DNA of 64,000 nucleotides. Source: Osedax fenrisi. Lineage: Eukaryota > Annelida > Polychaeta > Sabellida > Siboglinidae. The notes beneath the pieces are model-generated. The model searched no databases and was not told where the DNA came from. It saw only the letters and a list, made by a program, of their open reading frames with translations. The position numbers were made by a program, and so were the translations under genes. This document shows positions 50,298 to 62,759 of the stretch, piece by piece (positions within the stretch are counted from its first letter, which is position 1; every line of letters starts with the position of its first letter). The stretch lies in the NCBI GenBank assembly GCA_964019155.1, contig OZ025239.1, positions 101,310,298 through 101,374,297 of the forward strand, given 5' to 3'.

Positions 50298-51017
50298 TGT
50301 ACTATTGTATAAAATTGATAATAATAATGGATAATAGTTAATAATACTAATACTATATCACTATACATTATTTATCTTCTCATATTTTAAGTTAAATTTC
50401 ATTCACTGACTAATTATTAATCTCAATGTATATATTAATCAATTGTATTTATTAATACACACATTTAATATATTATTCATACATACTATTTAAGATGTAA
50501 AATATTAAAATTAAATGTAGTTTAAATTTCTTATATATTTGTTATTTATATTTTTAACCTATTATAAATAACTTGGTATTTTAATATGGTAAAATAATGC
50601 TAAAACTAACAATTTACAACAATTCATTTTATATTTTAATTATATATTGAAGATTGATTAGAAATAATGACAAAATAAATTGATGCAATATAACAGTAAA
50701 TATAAAAAACTAACATCCAAAATTCTAGCTTCATTCTTTTCCTGAATTCAAAATATTGAGATAATTGAAATAATACATGTTATAAATTTTAAGATATGAT
50801 CAAATCTAATAATTTATCAAATATTATTATGGTGTAAATTAAAATTATTGAATATAATCATTATGATGATAATAATTATTAAATGTTAATATTTAATTAT
50901 ATAACATTAATTATCTATTTAATTATATAACATTAATTATAAATTTAATTATATAATAATAATGAAATATATTAATAATATTAAAGTGAATTATTTAATT
51001 TGATTCAAAATAAATAC
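50238..51017. other. SAC2 intron, AT-rich
   Basis: One (AT)n tract at about 50260-50293 and a short duplication of TTAATTATATAACATTAATT near 50890-50950. Nothing else was recognised. Confidence 0.5.
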
Positions 51018-51131
51018 TTCTCGTGTTTTTCGTGAATTTCTTTCAGATTCAGGTGTTGTCGGTTTTGAAGATAATGGTATAGACAATAGAAATTTAGGTT
51101 CTTCGATATCTCTTGGATGTTTGCTGCATTC
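51018..51131 (-). CDS. INPP5F: SAC2/INPP5F homologue, exon with ECSKH
   Basis: 114 bases (38 codons), phase 0 at both ends. It is preceded by TTATTTAAAG and followed by donor GTATTT. It encodes ECSKHPRDIEEPKFLLSIPL, matching the LELCKKH stretch after the N-terminal beta region, then a Ser/Thr/Arg-rich linker to TRE. It reads directly into EVIRLF of the next exon. Confidence 0.85.
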
Positions 51132-51229
51132 CTTTAAATAACATAATTATATATTAGTTATTGATATAATAACATATTATAATAATAAAATAAATAATGT
51201 AATTATTATATTAATATAATAATTTCTAT

Positions 51230-53825
51230 TCACCCGACTTCATTTGTATTACGGAAACTTGGACTAAATCTTCTAGTAATCCCCCTATTCACAGTGACTA
51301 CATATTCCATCATTGTCCAAGGACAGATAATAGATTTGGTGGTGGTGTTGGAATAATGATCAGGAAGTGCTATCAGACTGTAACGATAAAAGAGATAAAC
51401 TTAAATGACTCTCAATGTATTAAAGTTAAAATAATATCAGGTTATATGACTATAACGATATTTGTAATATACAGACCACCTAATTCTAACTTTACCCAAT
51501 TTTTATCAGACTACTATAGCTATTTCACAAACTGCCCTATTGACGATAATACAATAATACTTGGAGATTTCAATATAAAGATGAATTTAACTACACACGA
51601 TACTATTGAATTCAATAAAATATTAAACTCTTTAAATCAGAAACAACATATTAAATTCCCAACTCACATACTAGGAAACAGACTCAACCTCATATTGACT
51701 TTACAAGACTCTACGATTACTTCTAATATACATACAATCACTAATACCATAGCCGATCATTATACGATAAAAAGCAACATAACTTTCCGAAAAAAATATA
51801 CCGATGACAAAAAATTAATTAAATTTAAATCACTTTCACAAATCAACTACAATAAATTTAAATTTGATTTTAAAATACTTATCGTTTTCAAAATATAACA
51901 AACTTCAATGATTCATTAACTTCACTAATTAATGTTCATGCTCCAATAAAAAGTAAAACTATTACTAATTGAACTAACATACCCTGGTATAACAAATCGC
52001 TAAATATTCTTAAAAATAATCTTAGGAAAGCAGAAAGACTCTATAAATTTAATAATTCTACAGATAATTTGAACAGATTTATATCATTAAGGTCAACTTA
52101 TCGCCATGAATTAATAACTTATAAAAATCTATACTACAACAATAAACTACTTACATTTACTAACAATCCAAGAAAACTTTCAAAATCGCATACAAGCTAT
52201 TATACAAAAACACTAAAACCAATATTAACGATATTCCGTTTACACCAGAAGATTTCTCAAATTATTTTACTTCAAAAATCATTGATATACGATCAAAAGT
52301 AGAAATAAATATGACGAAACTATCAAACAATAACCCATATACTTATGATCAACCACTTACCGACTGCACCCAACTATCCAATTTTAGATACCCTACCGAT
52401 GACGATATTTCTACTCTTATCAAGCAAACTAATTCGTCTTCAATACTCGATCCCGTCCCCACAACTGTACTTAAAACAATAAATCATTTCATTACTCCAA
52501 TAATATGACAATTACTTACGGACTGTATAAAAACGAATACAATACCATCATATTTCAAACAAGCTTCCATAACTCCCAGAATAAAGAAAAGTAATATGGA
52601 TATTAATGTGCTATCAAATTACAGGCCTATTTCTCAATTACCTACATTAGCTAAAATATTCGAACAAATTATTAGTAAATAATTAATTAACCACCTAAAT
52701 AGCATCAGTCTTTTTGATAAATATCAATTTGGATATAGGAAATGTTATAGTACTGAAACAGCTCTACTCTACGTTACTGACAACCTCCTACATAACATTG
52801 ATAATAACACTCCTACACAAGTAATTCTTCTCGACTTATCTTTCGCCTTCGATACAATTGACCACAATATACTTTTAAACCGAGTAAAGCTACTATACAT
52901 TAACAACGATGCATTAAATCTACTGAAAGACTACAACACCAACCAAACATATAACATAAAACTCAAATCTATAACTCCCAATAAACCGCTTTTATTTGGA
53001 ATACCACATGGTACTGTACTAGGTCCCTTGGTGTATTCCTTATATATCACTCCAATATCTAGAATATTTCTAAATTACCCCGAAATCATATATCATTTAT
53101 ATGCTGATGATATTATTATAATGTCACCAATAAATAATTCCCGTTTAAATAATTTTATCATTGATTTACGCAATTGGATGACAACTATTTACTTATTTCT
53201 TAACTCAAATAAAACAACACTGTTAAACATTTCTAATACATTATCTCACTTTCCCACAATATATTTAGATGACACTATAATATCTCCACAATACTCAACA
53301 AAATATTTATGAGTAACTCTAACAAATGACTTAACTATGACTACACATATTAATTCAGTAGCTAAATCAACGACTACTCACCTTATTCAACTATGCAAAA
53401 TACGGAAATCTCTACCATCTAAAACAGTCTACCTATTAGCGAATTCTTTCATTTTTTCCAGACTTGACTACTGCTCTACTTTACTCACTAACTCAACTAA
53501 ATTACAACTATTACAACTAGACCGAATTATAAAATATACTACTCGACTTATTTTTAATAAAAGGAAATTTGATAAATGCTCTATTTCATCGTTAATGTCT
53601 TCTCTACAAATTTTAACAATTGACTTACGAATTAAAACACGACTTACTAAATTAATACATACTGTTCTCTACCAAAATACTCTAACATACTTAACTGACC
53701 TACTACATCTACAAAAATGTATACGACCACTAAGAAACTCAAACTCTAAGTTACTTACGCTACCTACTATCAACAGAAAACAACATGACGGAAGGGCTTT
53801 TCAGTATATGGCTGCATCTATGTAA
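51230..53825 (+). pseudogene. CR1/L2-like LINE ORF, 5'-truncated and decayed
   Basis: The frame opens at SPDFICITETWTKSSS, part-way into the AP endonuclease, and continues through FGGGVGIMIRK, IYRPPNSNF and LGDFNIKMN. After a stop at 51896 the RT part runs in broken frames. SDNFRYP-like DDDISTLIKQTNSSSILDPV, NYRPISQLPTLAKIFEQII, LLDLSFAFDTIDHNIL, GIPHGTVLGPLVYSLYI, YADDIIIM and FSRLDYCSTLL are all recognisable. At least five stops or shifts occur (near 51896, 51970, 52300, 52506, 52680 and 53310). Motif B has His where Gln is usual. It is inactive, older than the copy at the left edge, and antisense in the SAC2 intron. Confidence 0.92.
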
Positions 53826-54165
53826 TAATCATCCAGACGATATACAGAAATCAACTATATATCGAAGAAGCGATATATTTAAACATTACATTACGTAATA
53901 TGTTTATTCAACTTATATATTATAATTCATAACACATTTTATTTTCGTTTTTATTTTATTATATTTTATTCTTTTTATCGAGAGAATATGCTGTATATAT
54001 CCTATTTATTGTTATACTATTAACTACAAACTATTTATTATTATTATTATTATTATTGTCATATATAAGTAACATACTATAGTATACTTAGAACACATTC
54101 GAGAATATCGCTCACTATTATATTTGTGTATAATAAACCATCATCATCATTATCATCATTATAAA
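51230..54165 (+). mobile_element. 5'-truncated LINE with ATC-type tail
   Basis: The 5' end starts inside the endonuclease domain, the usual result of incomplete reverse transcription. The 3' end is AATAAACC followed by CATCATCATTATCATCATT. The 3' UTR also holds a TATTATTATT run near 54028. Confidence 0.85.
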
Positions 54166-55275
54166 AAATGTAATTTATCAATATATAAATATATTTACAT
54201 TTTCTTTTTTAAATATATATAAGCTGGATTCTTAATTTGAAAATATTTTCTATTGTATTTTATAAATAAATTATATATATTAATAACTTTATATTAGTAT
54301 TAAAATTACTACCATACTGGTATTATTAGTATTATTAATATACTATTAATTAATTTTAAATATATTTAAAAGTATAAATTTTAAATATTTTCTGAAGATA
54401 ACATGCATTTTGCAATAATAATATGAATTTAAAAAAATAAAGAATGTAAAATAAATGAAATATTACCAAAAATAGTAAATAAAATACATTATTTGATAAA
54501 TGATATAATGGCAATTTTTGATAAATTCACTTGTTCATCATTGATATTAATGCAATGATATTAACAGCTAATGTAATTACAATAGAGGCATCAATAACAA
54601 ATTTTAAATATGCGTTAACTGTCACAGACTGTGACAGTACTATATATTTAAATATTATCATTATTATTATTATATTATTAGAATTATAATATTATTTTTA
54701 AATAATAAATTTATTTATATAAATTATTCTTATCAATTTATTTATTAAATTATATCTTCATTAATTTAATGTATAAAATATATATTATTATTTAATATAT
54801 ATTACATAATTTAGTAAAAGTATATAATCACATAATATAGTTTAATAAATATTAGTTATTTCTTAAATTAAGATATTTATCAAAATATAAAGAAATAAAT
54901 TTTAATAATAATTTGTTAAAGGCATCATCTATAAGTATAATGCTAGCAATATGAATTATACATAAAATAGTGTAGGTTTAGTATGTAATTATATATATAA
55001 TTCGTTATAATTACATATTTATATCTAATTCTAATTATTAATAATTATTAATTATTTATAATAAACAAGAACTACAAAAGTTTAATTATTCAATTTTATC
55101 CATAAGTAAATAATTTGAATATATTGATGATTATTGATTATTAGCATTCAAATATGTTTAACGTAAATAGATACAAGTTACACATCATTGCTTGTCAGAA
55201 TCATTGGTATGATTACACTAAAATAATATATGAAATCGAGGCAGGATCTAATAGCCAACATATATACATAAAAAC
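54166..55275. other. SAC2 intron, AT-rich
   Basis: Low-complexity sequence. A short perfect palindrome GTCACAGACTGTGAC lies near 54620. No recognised element. Confidence 0.5.
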
Positions 55276-55415
55276 CATTAAATCTTCGGTATCTATTGAT
55301 TTATTGACGTCCAGTGGAAGGATGATGATATCATCAATGGAGTAGATATCATCGTAATGTACTAGTTCTCCTACTAGCGAATACTCTTTAATCAGCAGCA
55401 GGTTCCAACACGAAT
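55276..55415 (-). CDS. INPP5F: SAC2/INPP5F homologue, exon with LLIKExSLVGEL
   Basis: 140 bases, phase 1 in and phase 0 out (ATATTTTAG acceptor, donor GTTTTT). It encodes DSCWNLLLIKEYSLVGELVH and IYSIDDIIILPLDV, matching the WxLIxxxxLVGKL and VxxIxxLPL strands of the SAC2 N-terminal region. It joins the exon at 61040 across a split Asp codon. The donor is weaker than the others. Confidence 0.88.
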
Positions 55416-56747
55416 CTAAAATATCAACATATTTACACAAATGTAACACCATATATAGGTATATCATAATAGATATTATTAGAATGGGTTAACTTATATA
55501 TATATACAGTTTGTAAGAATTAAAAACATTTTTAAATAATGTATTAATTACTATTATGATTTTATATATTATGACTATATATTCAATTTGGTGAATAAAT
55601 ATGAATTTTAAAAAAAATGTATAACTAAATTTAATTTAGCCAATTTAACAGGGCACTTTGTTAATTTTTTAAATTTAACATTTATATTTTTTACATTTAA
55701 AATATACAAAAATTTACTAGTTTTTAAAGAATAATTATAATAATTAATACCTATAATATTTTACCATAATATTTGTTATTTTATAAATAATATATATAAT
55801 AATAAAATTTACGTTTTTATTTTTATCTTATGAATTTTTCTATAAGTAATGCACATATATTAGGAAAAAAACGAGGAAAATATGAACAAATTTTAAAAAT
55901 AATTATTAATTAATATTATTTAAAAATTTAAGAAATAATGATACATATTGAATATTATTATGAAATACTATATATCTTAAATAAAATTATTCGCTATTAC
56001 TATAATATTTATGTGAACGCAATTAGAAAAATATTTATTTTGAATAAAGCCAGATTTAATTAGATTTTAAATCATTTTTTTATTAAGGATACGTGATATT
56101 ATATCAAGTTGCATATAGAAAAATAGAATGTTTTCAAAATGTATCTACTTTTGTAATAATTAAGTGTTTTTAATTATTCTAAAACAATCTTATTAAAAAC
56201 ATATAGCTTTATTATATGGTTGAATATTTATAATTAATATTTAATCAAAATAACATAAAATTTAATTCTTTTTCATAATTAATTAATTAATTATTATATC
56301 TACAAATTAGCCATATATATAGATTTATATTATTTATAATCATACTTAACCCAAAGAGAAATATTCGACTATATTATTTATTTATGTTTTTATATACTGT
56401 GAAAATCGTGAATAAAGCAATTAAAAATTAAATTGATAGTAACATTGAAACATTGAAAATAATAATTTTTTATGTAATTTGAATAGTTCATTATCTTATT
56501 GAACAAATAGATAATTTCCTGAAATATATATTTTATTGTTATTTTTATTTGGTGGAGTCCTTTCATCCCATCCAGGAACTTAGATGAAGTTTTCACTTAT
56601 AACGATACATGGCTCTAATGTCCCTTCGAAGCCGCTCTCATTTTAAGGCATCCATGGTTTTAACGAGAGCCGATAATTTATTTAGACACAATTATATAAG
56701 ATCACTTCTAAATAATATTTTAAGACCCATTTTATAAAATTAATTAA
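55416..56747. other. SAC2 intron, AT-rich
   Basis: Low-complexity sequence with a G+C-richer segment at 56555-56690. That segment is probably the body of the tRNA-derived element next to it. Confidence 0.5.
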
Positions 56748-56822
56748 TGGTCCGGACGAGGCTCGAACCCGTGTCCTACTGCTTGTGTGTCTGACGCCTT
56801 AGCCACTGAGCCACACAGGCAG
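56748..56822 (-). mobile_element. tRNA-derived SINE head or tRNA relic
   Basis: On the minus strand an A box (TGGCTCAGTGGC, 56802-56813) and a B box (GGGTTCGAGCC, 56760-56770) have tRNA-like spacing, and the T-arm pairs properly. The acceptor and anticodon arms do not pair, so it is not a working tRNA. The downstream 130 bases (to about 56610) are unusually G+C-rich and may be the SINE body. The (AT)n tract at 56835-56884 lies upstream of it. Confidence 0.65.
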
Positions 56823-56829
56823 TTACATG

Positions 56830-56887
<58 letters not shown>

Positions 56888-57124
56888 ATGCATATATTCA
56901 AATATAAATATTTAAAATACACATCATTATATTTATATAATAAATATATATCACAATTATAAATAAATAAATCAGATTTATTATTTCATGTTTTAAAACA
57001 TGAAATAATGGAGAAGTTAATAAACAAATATATTTTTTTTTTTTGGCGATAACTACCTCAATCATCATATTCTAGATAAGTTAGATTCTCATGAATTAAT
57101 AAATTTAAATATAAATAATTAAAA

Positions 57125-57451
57125 TCAAAGAATATAGGTAATTATATAAGGTAATTTTAAATTATGAAAAGTACTTTTGTATAAATTGTTATATCTAGGA
57201 AATAATAATGATATTCTGCTTTGGCATGAGTTTAAATGTACGTATATGAATAATATATTTTTATAAGTTATAAAATCTTTAAATTTTAATATAATAGAAC
57301 ATAAAAATAAATTATTAGTAGTAAAAATAAAAATATTATTGACAATTTTAAAGATATATTTATTTACAATTCGAATAACCTTTTTTTTGTAGAGTTGAAA
57401 TACATTGAGGTTATTATTAAAATTATTTCCCCAAATTTCTAAACAATACAT
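57125..57451 (-). pseudogene. LINE RT C-terminal remnant
   Basis: Encodes MYCLEIWGNNFNNNLNVFQL followed by YKKKVIRIVNK, the YCxEVWGNxxxxNLNxLxxLQKKAIRI block of CR1/Rex-type proteins. LKFKDFITYKN and HNLKLPY follow. The catalytic core is missing. It belongs to a different lineage from the other LINEs here. Confidence 0.8.
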
Positions 57452-57487
57452 GATATGAGGAAAAAATTATAATATAAAATATATAAA

Positions 57488-58254
57488 GGGGGTTTCACAT
57501 CGGCTCGAATGCAAATATTAGCTCTAATAATTAGAGCTTAATCGTTAGCTCTAATATTGCAATCTAATATTTCGAGCGTTGATTTTTTTAAAGCACATTT
57601 GTAAAATTATGGAAAATTCATATTTAATAAATTTGTATGCGATTATATATTAATATTTAATATAAAATAATATGAAATATTAATATTTATTATTTGTATT
57701 AATATTAATATTGAGTTATAGCTGCAGATATTTAAAAAAGGAATCGTATGAGTGCTATAAATAACGAAAGAGGTAACCTAAATACATTGTGAAATTCAAT
57801 TTCAAATTTCATATATATTTTAAGTGTAAACATATATATTTTATAGTTTCATTTATATCGTTATCATGTTTGATATTTTTTAAATAGTAATTAATAAAGT
57901 ATAAAATATAAAACACAGATTTCTAGAATATATAAATCATATTAAAAGTTAATTATATAATATTTACTATTCACATATATATAAATTGTATATGCAATTT
58001 AGAATCCCTATTATATTATTTGAGAACTTATACGATTATATTATTTAATATCTGCGGTTATAACACGATTCCCCAATATTTATATTTTTATTATCACAAA
58101 TGTTCAATGGAATGGACATGACACTTGAACAAGTATCATGCTTTAAAATTCTTTACATTCAGTGATTTTGTACCCCCTAATGAGTAATTATGCTAGTAAC
58201 CTATCAGTATTGCATTAATATATATATATATTTATATTTAGATACTCTATACCG

Positions 58255-58296
<42 letters not shown>

Positions 58297-58648
58297 TATG
58301 ATATATTATATATATATAATATATTTTAATCTATTATGAATTAATATACATGTATAGAGTATCTAAATATTAATATATAGTTAGATACCATATACAAAGT
58401 TAGTATTACAAACATTGATATACATTAAAAGGATTAGACTAAATTAGAGTATAATCAATATATTGATTATACTATATATAACCTAAAAGTATGTAATCTA
58501 AATTACAATTTACTTTTAATTATTACTCTTATTCTATATAATTGTTAATTTTTTCGAGCCAGTATGTAACGTAGTTCGAAATATTAGAGCTAACGAATTA
58601 GCTCCAATTATAAGAGCTAATATTTGTGTTCCAGCCAATGAAACCCCC
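57488..58648. mobile_element. Inverted-repeat element with GGGGGTTTCA ends
   Basis: About 85 bp at each end are inverse copies: GGGGGTTTCAC/TTGGCT, AATATTAGCTCT, then TCGTTAGCTCTAATATT and a CGA segment. The motif TTAGCTCTAATA recurs on each side in both orientations. The interior (57600-58225) is the dispersed repeat also found at 43320-44025. It also holds a 16 bp inverse pair, ATTTAGATACTCTATA, at about 58237 and 58353. No coding frame; target duplication unclear. Confidence 0.85.
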
Positions 58649-60080
58649 TTACAAAAATATATTTATATATATATACATAATTATATCAATATTTATGACA
58701 CATATTGTAATTAATTGTATTGGTTAAAATAATTAATATATTATAAAAAAAATTAGAAAATTTTAATATTATTTTTCAATGTTAAGAATGAAGTATGGCA
58801 TGATATTAAACTAAATAGTGATACATAATACTATAATGTATAATTTTGATGGTTGAATTATCAATATTTATTATTATTTAACATTACATTTTATAATATA
58901 AATAAATATATTCTAATTAGAAAATATATTAAATGAATAAATTTAACATAAACTTACTGATTTATACCCATATTTATGTATAACTAGATATGTATTATAT
59001 GTTATCATTTGAAAAAGATTATTTAAGGGGATACTGTACTAATTAAATATTTATCATTTTAAATTGTTTACATTTTACATTTGATTATTATTACAAATTC
59101 ATATTCAGTTATATATTATTTATGTTATGTGAAATTTTCAATATAAATATAAAATACATTCCTAGAGATGGTTCATAGTGGAGTCAATATCTAGATTTTA
59201 TCTATAAATATATATATATAATAAATATACATTATTAAAAATATTTTTATATTATATATATATATACTAAAATTATATTATTTATATAATAAAATTATAT
59301 TATATATATAATAAAATTATATTATATATATTCTGTATTATATAATATACATATTAAATATATATATTTATAAATTTCATTATTTATTGAAAATATTTTG
59401 TATGCACAATGTATGCATTGCACATATAATAAAAGTATATTAATCTGTATTTATTATTAAATCATTTTATATTATATTATATGATAAAATAATAGCAATA
59501 TTAAAATACTATATAATTATAGTGTAATAAAATTGTAATGCATTTTTCTCAAAATAATTATTTATTCACTATAAGTGAGCTGTAAAAGTTTAATAAATTG
59601 GTCAGCTAATGTTAAATGTAATAATTAGGGTTGTGGTTGATTACCCACCACTCAAAATTATAAAAAGGATTTACAATTTTGTTTGGTATTGTACTTTAAA
59701 TATCAGATTTATTTCAATATAATTTACACAACAATAATATACACATAAATATTCATTTAGCAAATAAGTCAAAAGATCAAAATATAAAAACATACACTAA
59801 TTCTGTTAGGTAGTGAAAACATTAAATATAATGAACAAATATGATACATGATAATATAGTCATGAGGTAGATACAAACCTCCACATGCTAAGTCTATCAA
59901 GAAGAATACATTATATAAAACATATAATATAAACCAGATACTATCATTTCTACCCGATTGCTCATTGGTTAATAATAAAATGAATTCTAGAATAATATAT
60001 TACATAATCAATTCATTTATACCCTGGATTTATACTTTTATAAATTTTAACTTATAAATAATACTTTTCGAAATGTTATA
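58649..60080. other. SAC2 intron, AT-rich
   Basis: Low complexity, including three near-copies of ATAAAATTATATTATATATA near 59280-59330. No recognised element. Confidence 0.5.
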
Positions 60081-60700
60081 TAACTAAAACTATAGAAAAT
60101 TCATGTACACAAAATATACAACATTTTGTATTCAACTTTTATAAAAGTTAAACAAATTATAATATACAAAATCAAATAATCTAAAATAACAATAAAAAAT
60201 ATACTTTTATATATAAAATCAATAATATAATAATAAATATATTAATAGTAGCAGGTATTTTGCTACATATAAATATCTAAAAAATCAGGATTTAAAAACA
60301 TTTGTTTATAATAATTTCATAATGATTGTAACTTATCTATAACTTATAAGTTGTCATAATTTTGTTTATATATAAATATATATATATATATATATAACTA
60401 AAACTATAGAAAATTCATGTATACAAAATATACAACATTTGTTATTCAACTTTTATAAAAGTTAAACAAATTATAATATACAAAATCAAATAATCTAAAA
60501 TAACAATAATAAATATACTTTTATATATAAAATCAATAATATAATAATAAATATATTAATTGTAGCAGATATTTTGCTACATATAAATATCTACAAAATC
60601 AGGATTCAAAAACATTTGATTATAATAATTCAATACTGATTGTACTTATCTATAACTTATAAGTTGTCATAATTTTGTATGTTTATAATATGCACTGCAT
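60081..60700 (+). repeat. Tandem duplication of about 314 bp
   Basis: Copy 1 (60081-60394) and copy 2 (from 60395) are nearly identical: both contain AACTAAAACTATAGAAAATT, ATTTTGCTACATATAAATAT and ATAACTTATAAGTTGTCATA. The few differences point to a fairly recent duplication. Confidence 0.93.
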
Positions 60701-61039
60701 GTGTATATATATATATATATATATTATTATAACCATAGTAATAGCTAATGGTTATTATAACTAATATAAAATATTAATGATATTAAAAAAAAATATAAAC
60801 TATAAAAAAATTAAATAATACAGAATATTCATATTTTATTATTTCAAAAGTATAAATCCTTGTCCGGGTATAAATGATTATATATTTTATTAAATATATT
60901 AATAAATATAATGTGAATAATTTAAATAATTTATTTACCTATATTTTTTGTTAAAAATAAAAATTCATTACTATTTAATTGTAAATTGCAGCTAATCTAT
61001 ATATAAGTATTATATCATTATATCATTATTATCTAAAAC

Positions 61040-61126
61040 CTGTGCTAGTACGAAATTTTCCAATTAAACCAAAAACTACACCTAAACATTTTGCATTTCC
61101 GACATCCTTTCCTTGTATTTCTTCAG
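61040..61126 (-). CDS. INPP5F: SAC2/INPP5F homologue, exon with CLGVVFGLIGKF
   Basis: 87 bases, phase 1 at both ends (TTTACAG acceptor, donor GTTTTA). It encodes EEIQGKDVGNAKCLGVVFGL followed by IGKFRTST, matching the NPxCLGLVxGVIGKI strand near the SAC2 N-terminus. This is the most upstream exon seen. An exon with the start codon should lie at higher coordinates, and I found none before 64000. Confidence 0.85.
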
Positions 61127-61823
61127 CTGTAAATGAATTTATTATGTATCATTATACTTAAATATATTTCATATAATTGTTAATACATAATTATAATCAT
61201 TCAGTAATATTTAATATATATATTAATATATTTAAATACTGATTATAGAACTCTGAATATGTATGTAAATTGTATAGCAAAACACTATTTTATTTAATAT
61301 TATACAATATCTATACAATGAGGATACTACATATTACAGTAAATAACATTATGTAATAAATGCTGAAAAATCATTAAAATAGTCAAGAATTTAATTGATT
61401 TTTATGAAGATAGCATAACATAAATATATTTAAATATAAAAATAAGTTATTTATATGTCTGTGTGACTATGTGATTAATGTACATCCATTTCTAGAAATA
61501 AATATGAAATATTACTAGAAAATTGAATATGAAATTGTTATATATATATATATATATATTTTTTTATTAATATTAATAATATACACACATAAATAAAGGA
61601 CTATATAACTAATAATTCACATGAATTATGTTAACTATAAACGTTTACATTCTTCATTTTTAAATTTTGTATTATCCTTTGTTTATTTCAATAACGTATG
61701 TTATCGTTAGCAAATATTTATACTTTATACTTTCGACTATATATTGTTAAATAAAATATTAATAAATTATTATTATAATTATGTAAACTAAAACTATATA
61801 ATATATATATATATTATATATTG
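61127..61823. other. AT-rich stretch with a LINE-tail-like repeat
   Basis: 61655-61755 repeats 40805-40925 almost exactly and ends in TTAAATAAAATATTAATAAA. Otherwise low complexity. Confidence 0.55.
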
Positions 61824-62307
61824 TATAGTATATACAAAGATTTTGCGAAGCAAAGATATAACACTCCCTATGCATGCAACGTAATTTAGTAATATCCCTA
61901 ACCGCTGCTAGCAGTAGTATCGAAATCACTGAAATAGATTTAGGTTCGGCTCTGTTTGCATACAACAATGTTTTCATTGCTCTATTAAATTACATGCAAT
62001 ATAAATTAGCTTTTACTCACTAAATATATACTTATAGCATTTAAAACATACATATCATATTTGTTTGTTATATATTAGTAATGAACACTTAGTTTTCATC
62101 ATATAAATATAAATTTAAAGCATATTATTTAACATTTTAAAAGTGTATAGTTAAATACGAATTTACATTATAAACAACACATAGTTCCTAAAAGTAACCC
62201 GCTATAGGTGGCACCAGGGTATTTTGTATACAAATTCGAATTACACGATTTCGCGTAAGTGTTATATCTTTCCTTCGGAAAATCTTTGGTATATATGTAT
62301 AGTATAT
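61824..62307. mobile_element. Inverted-repeat element with AAAGATATAACACT ends
   Basis: Left AAAGATTTTGCGAAGCAAAG with ATATAACACT is inverse to the right end (AAGTGTTATATCTTTCCTTC, then GGAAAATCTTT). The minus-strand open frame at 61759-61977 overlaps the left end and is not a separate gene. Related single ends lie at 13782-13845 and 43096-43215. An old element of modest copy number. Confidence 0.7.
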
Positions 62308-62429
62308 ATCAACATATCCTGTGTCATCTTGTTTACTTAAGATGGTGAATTGCTTATACACGTTATATGTTGGTCCTAGATCATAGGATGGAAAATGTTG
62401 TATATTGCGATAACTACAACTTCTTATGA

Positions 62430-62467
62430 TGTTTCTACTACCGCTACCGCTACCACAACCACTACTT

Positions 62468-62499
<32 letters not shown>

Positions 62500-62578
62500 G
62501 CTACTACTACTACTACTACCGCTACCACAACCACTACTTCTACTACTACTACTATTACTACTACTACTACTACTGATT

Positions 62579-62610
<32 letters not shown>

Positions 62611-62755
62611 GCTACTACTACTACTACTACTACTACTACCGCTACCACAACCACTACTTCTACTACTACTACTATTACTACTACTACTACTACTGATTCT
62701 ACTACTACTACTACTACTACTACTACTGATTCTACTACTACTACTACTACTGCTA
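62430..62755. repeat. Higher-order CTA microsatellite
   Basis: CTA triplets with recurring variants. The block TACCGCTACCACAACCACTA, then CTTCTACTACTACTA, occurs at about 62446, 62519 and 62639, and the last two sit in a clean 120 bp duplication that includes CTGATTCTACTA. The repeat evolved by unequal exchange of whole blocks. Confidence 0.93.
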
Positions 62756-62759
62756 TTAA

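Noticed and set aside
55154..55345. Plus-strand 63-codon frame
   Set aside because: Antisense shadow of the SAC2 exon at 55276-55415, which has matching phases with its neighbours.
56748..56822. Functional tRNA gene
   Set aside because: Acceptor and anticodon stems do not pair, although A and B boxes are good.
61759..61977. 72-codon minus-strand frame
   Set aside because: Overlaps the left end of the inverted-repeat element at 61824-62307 and is matched by non-coding copies elsewhere.
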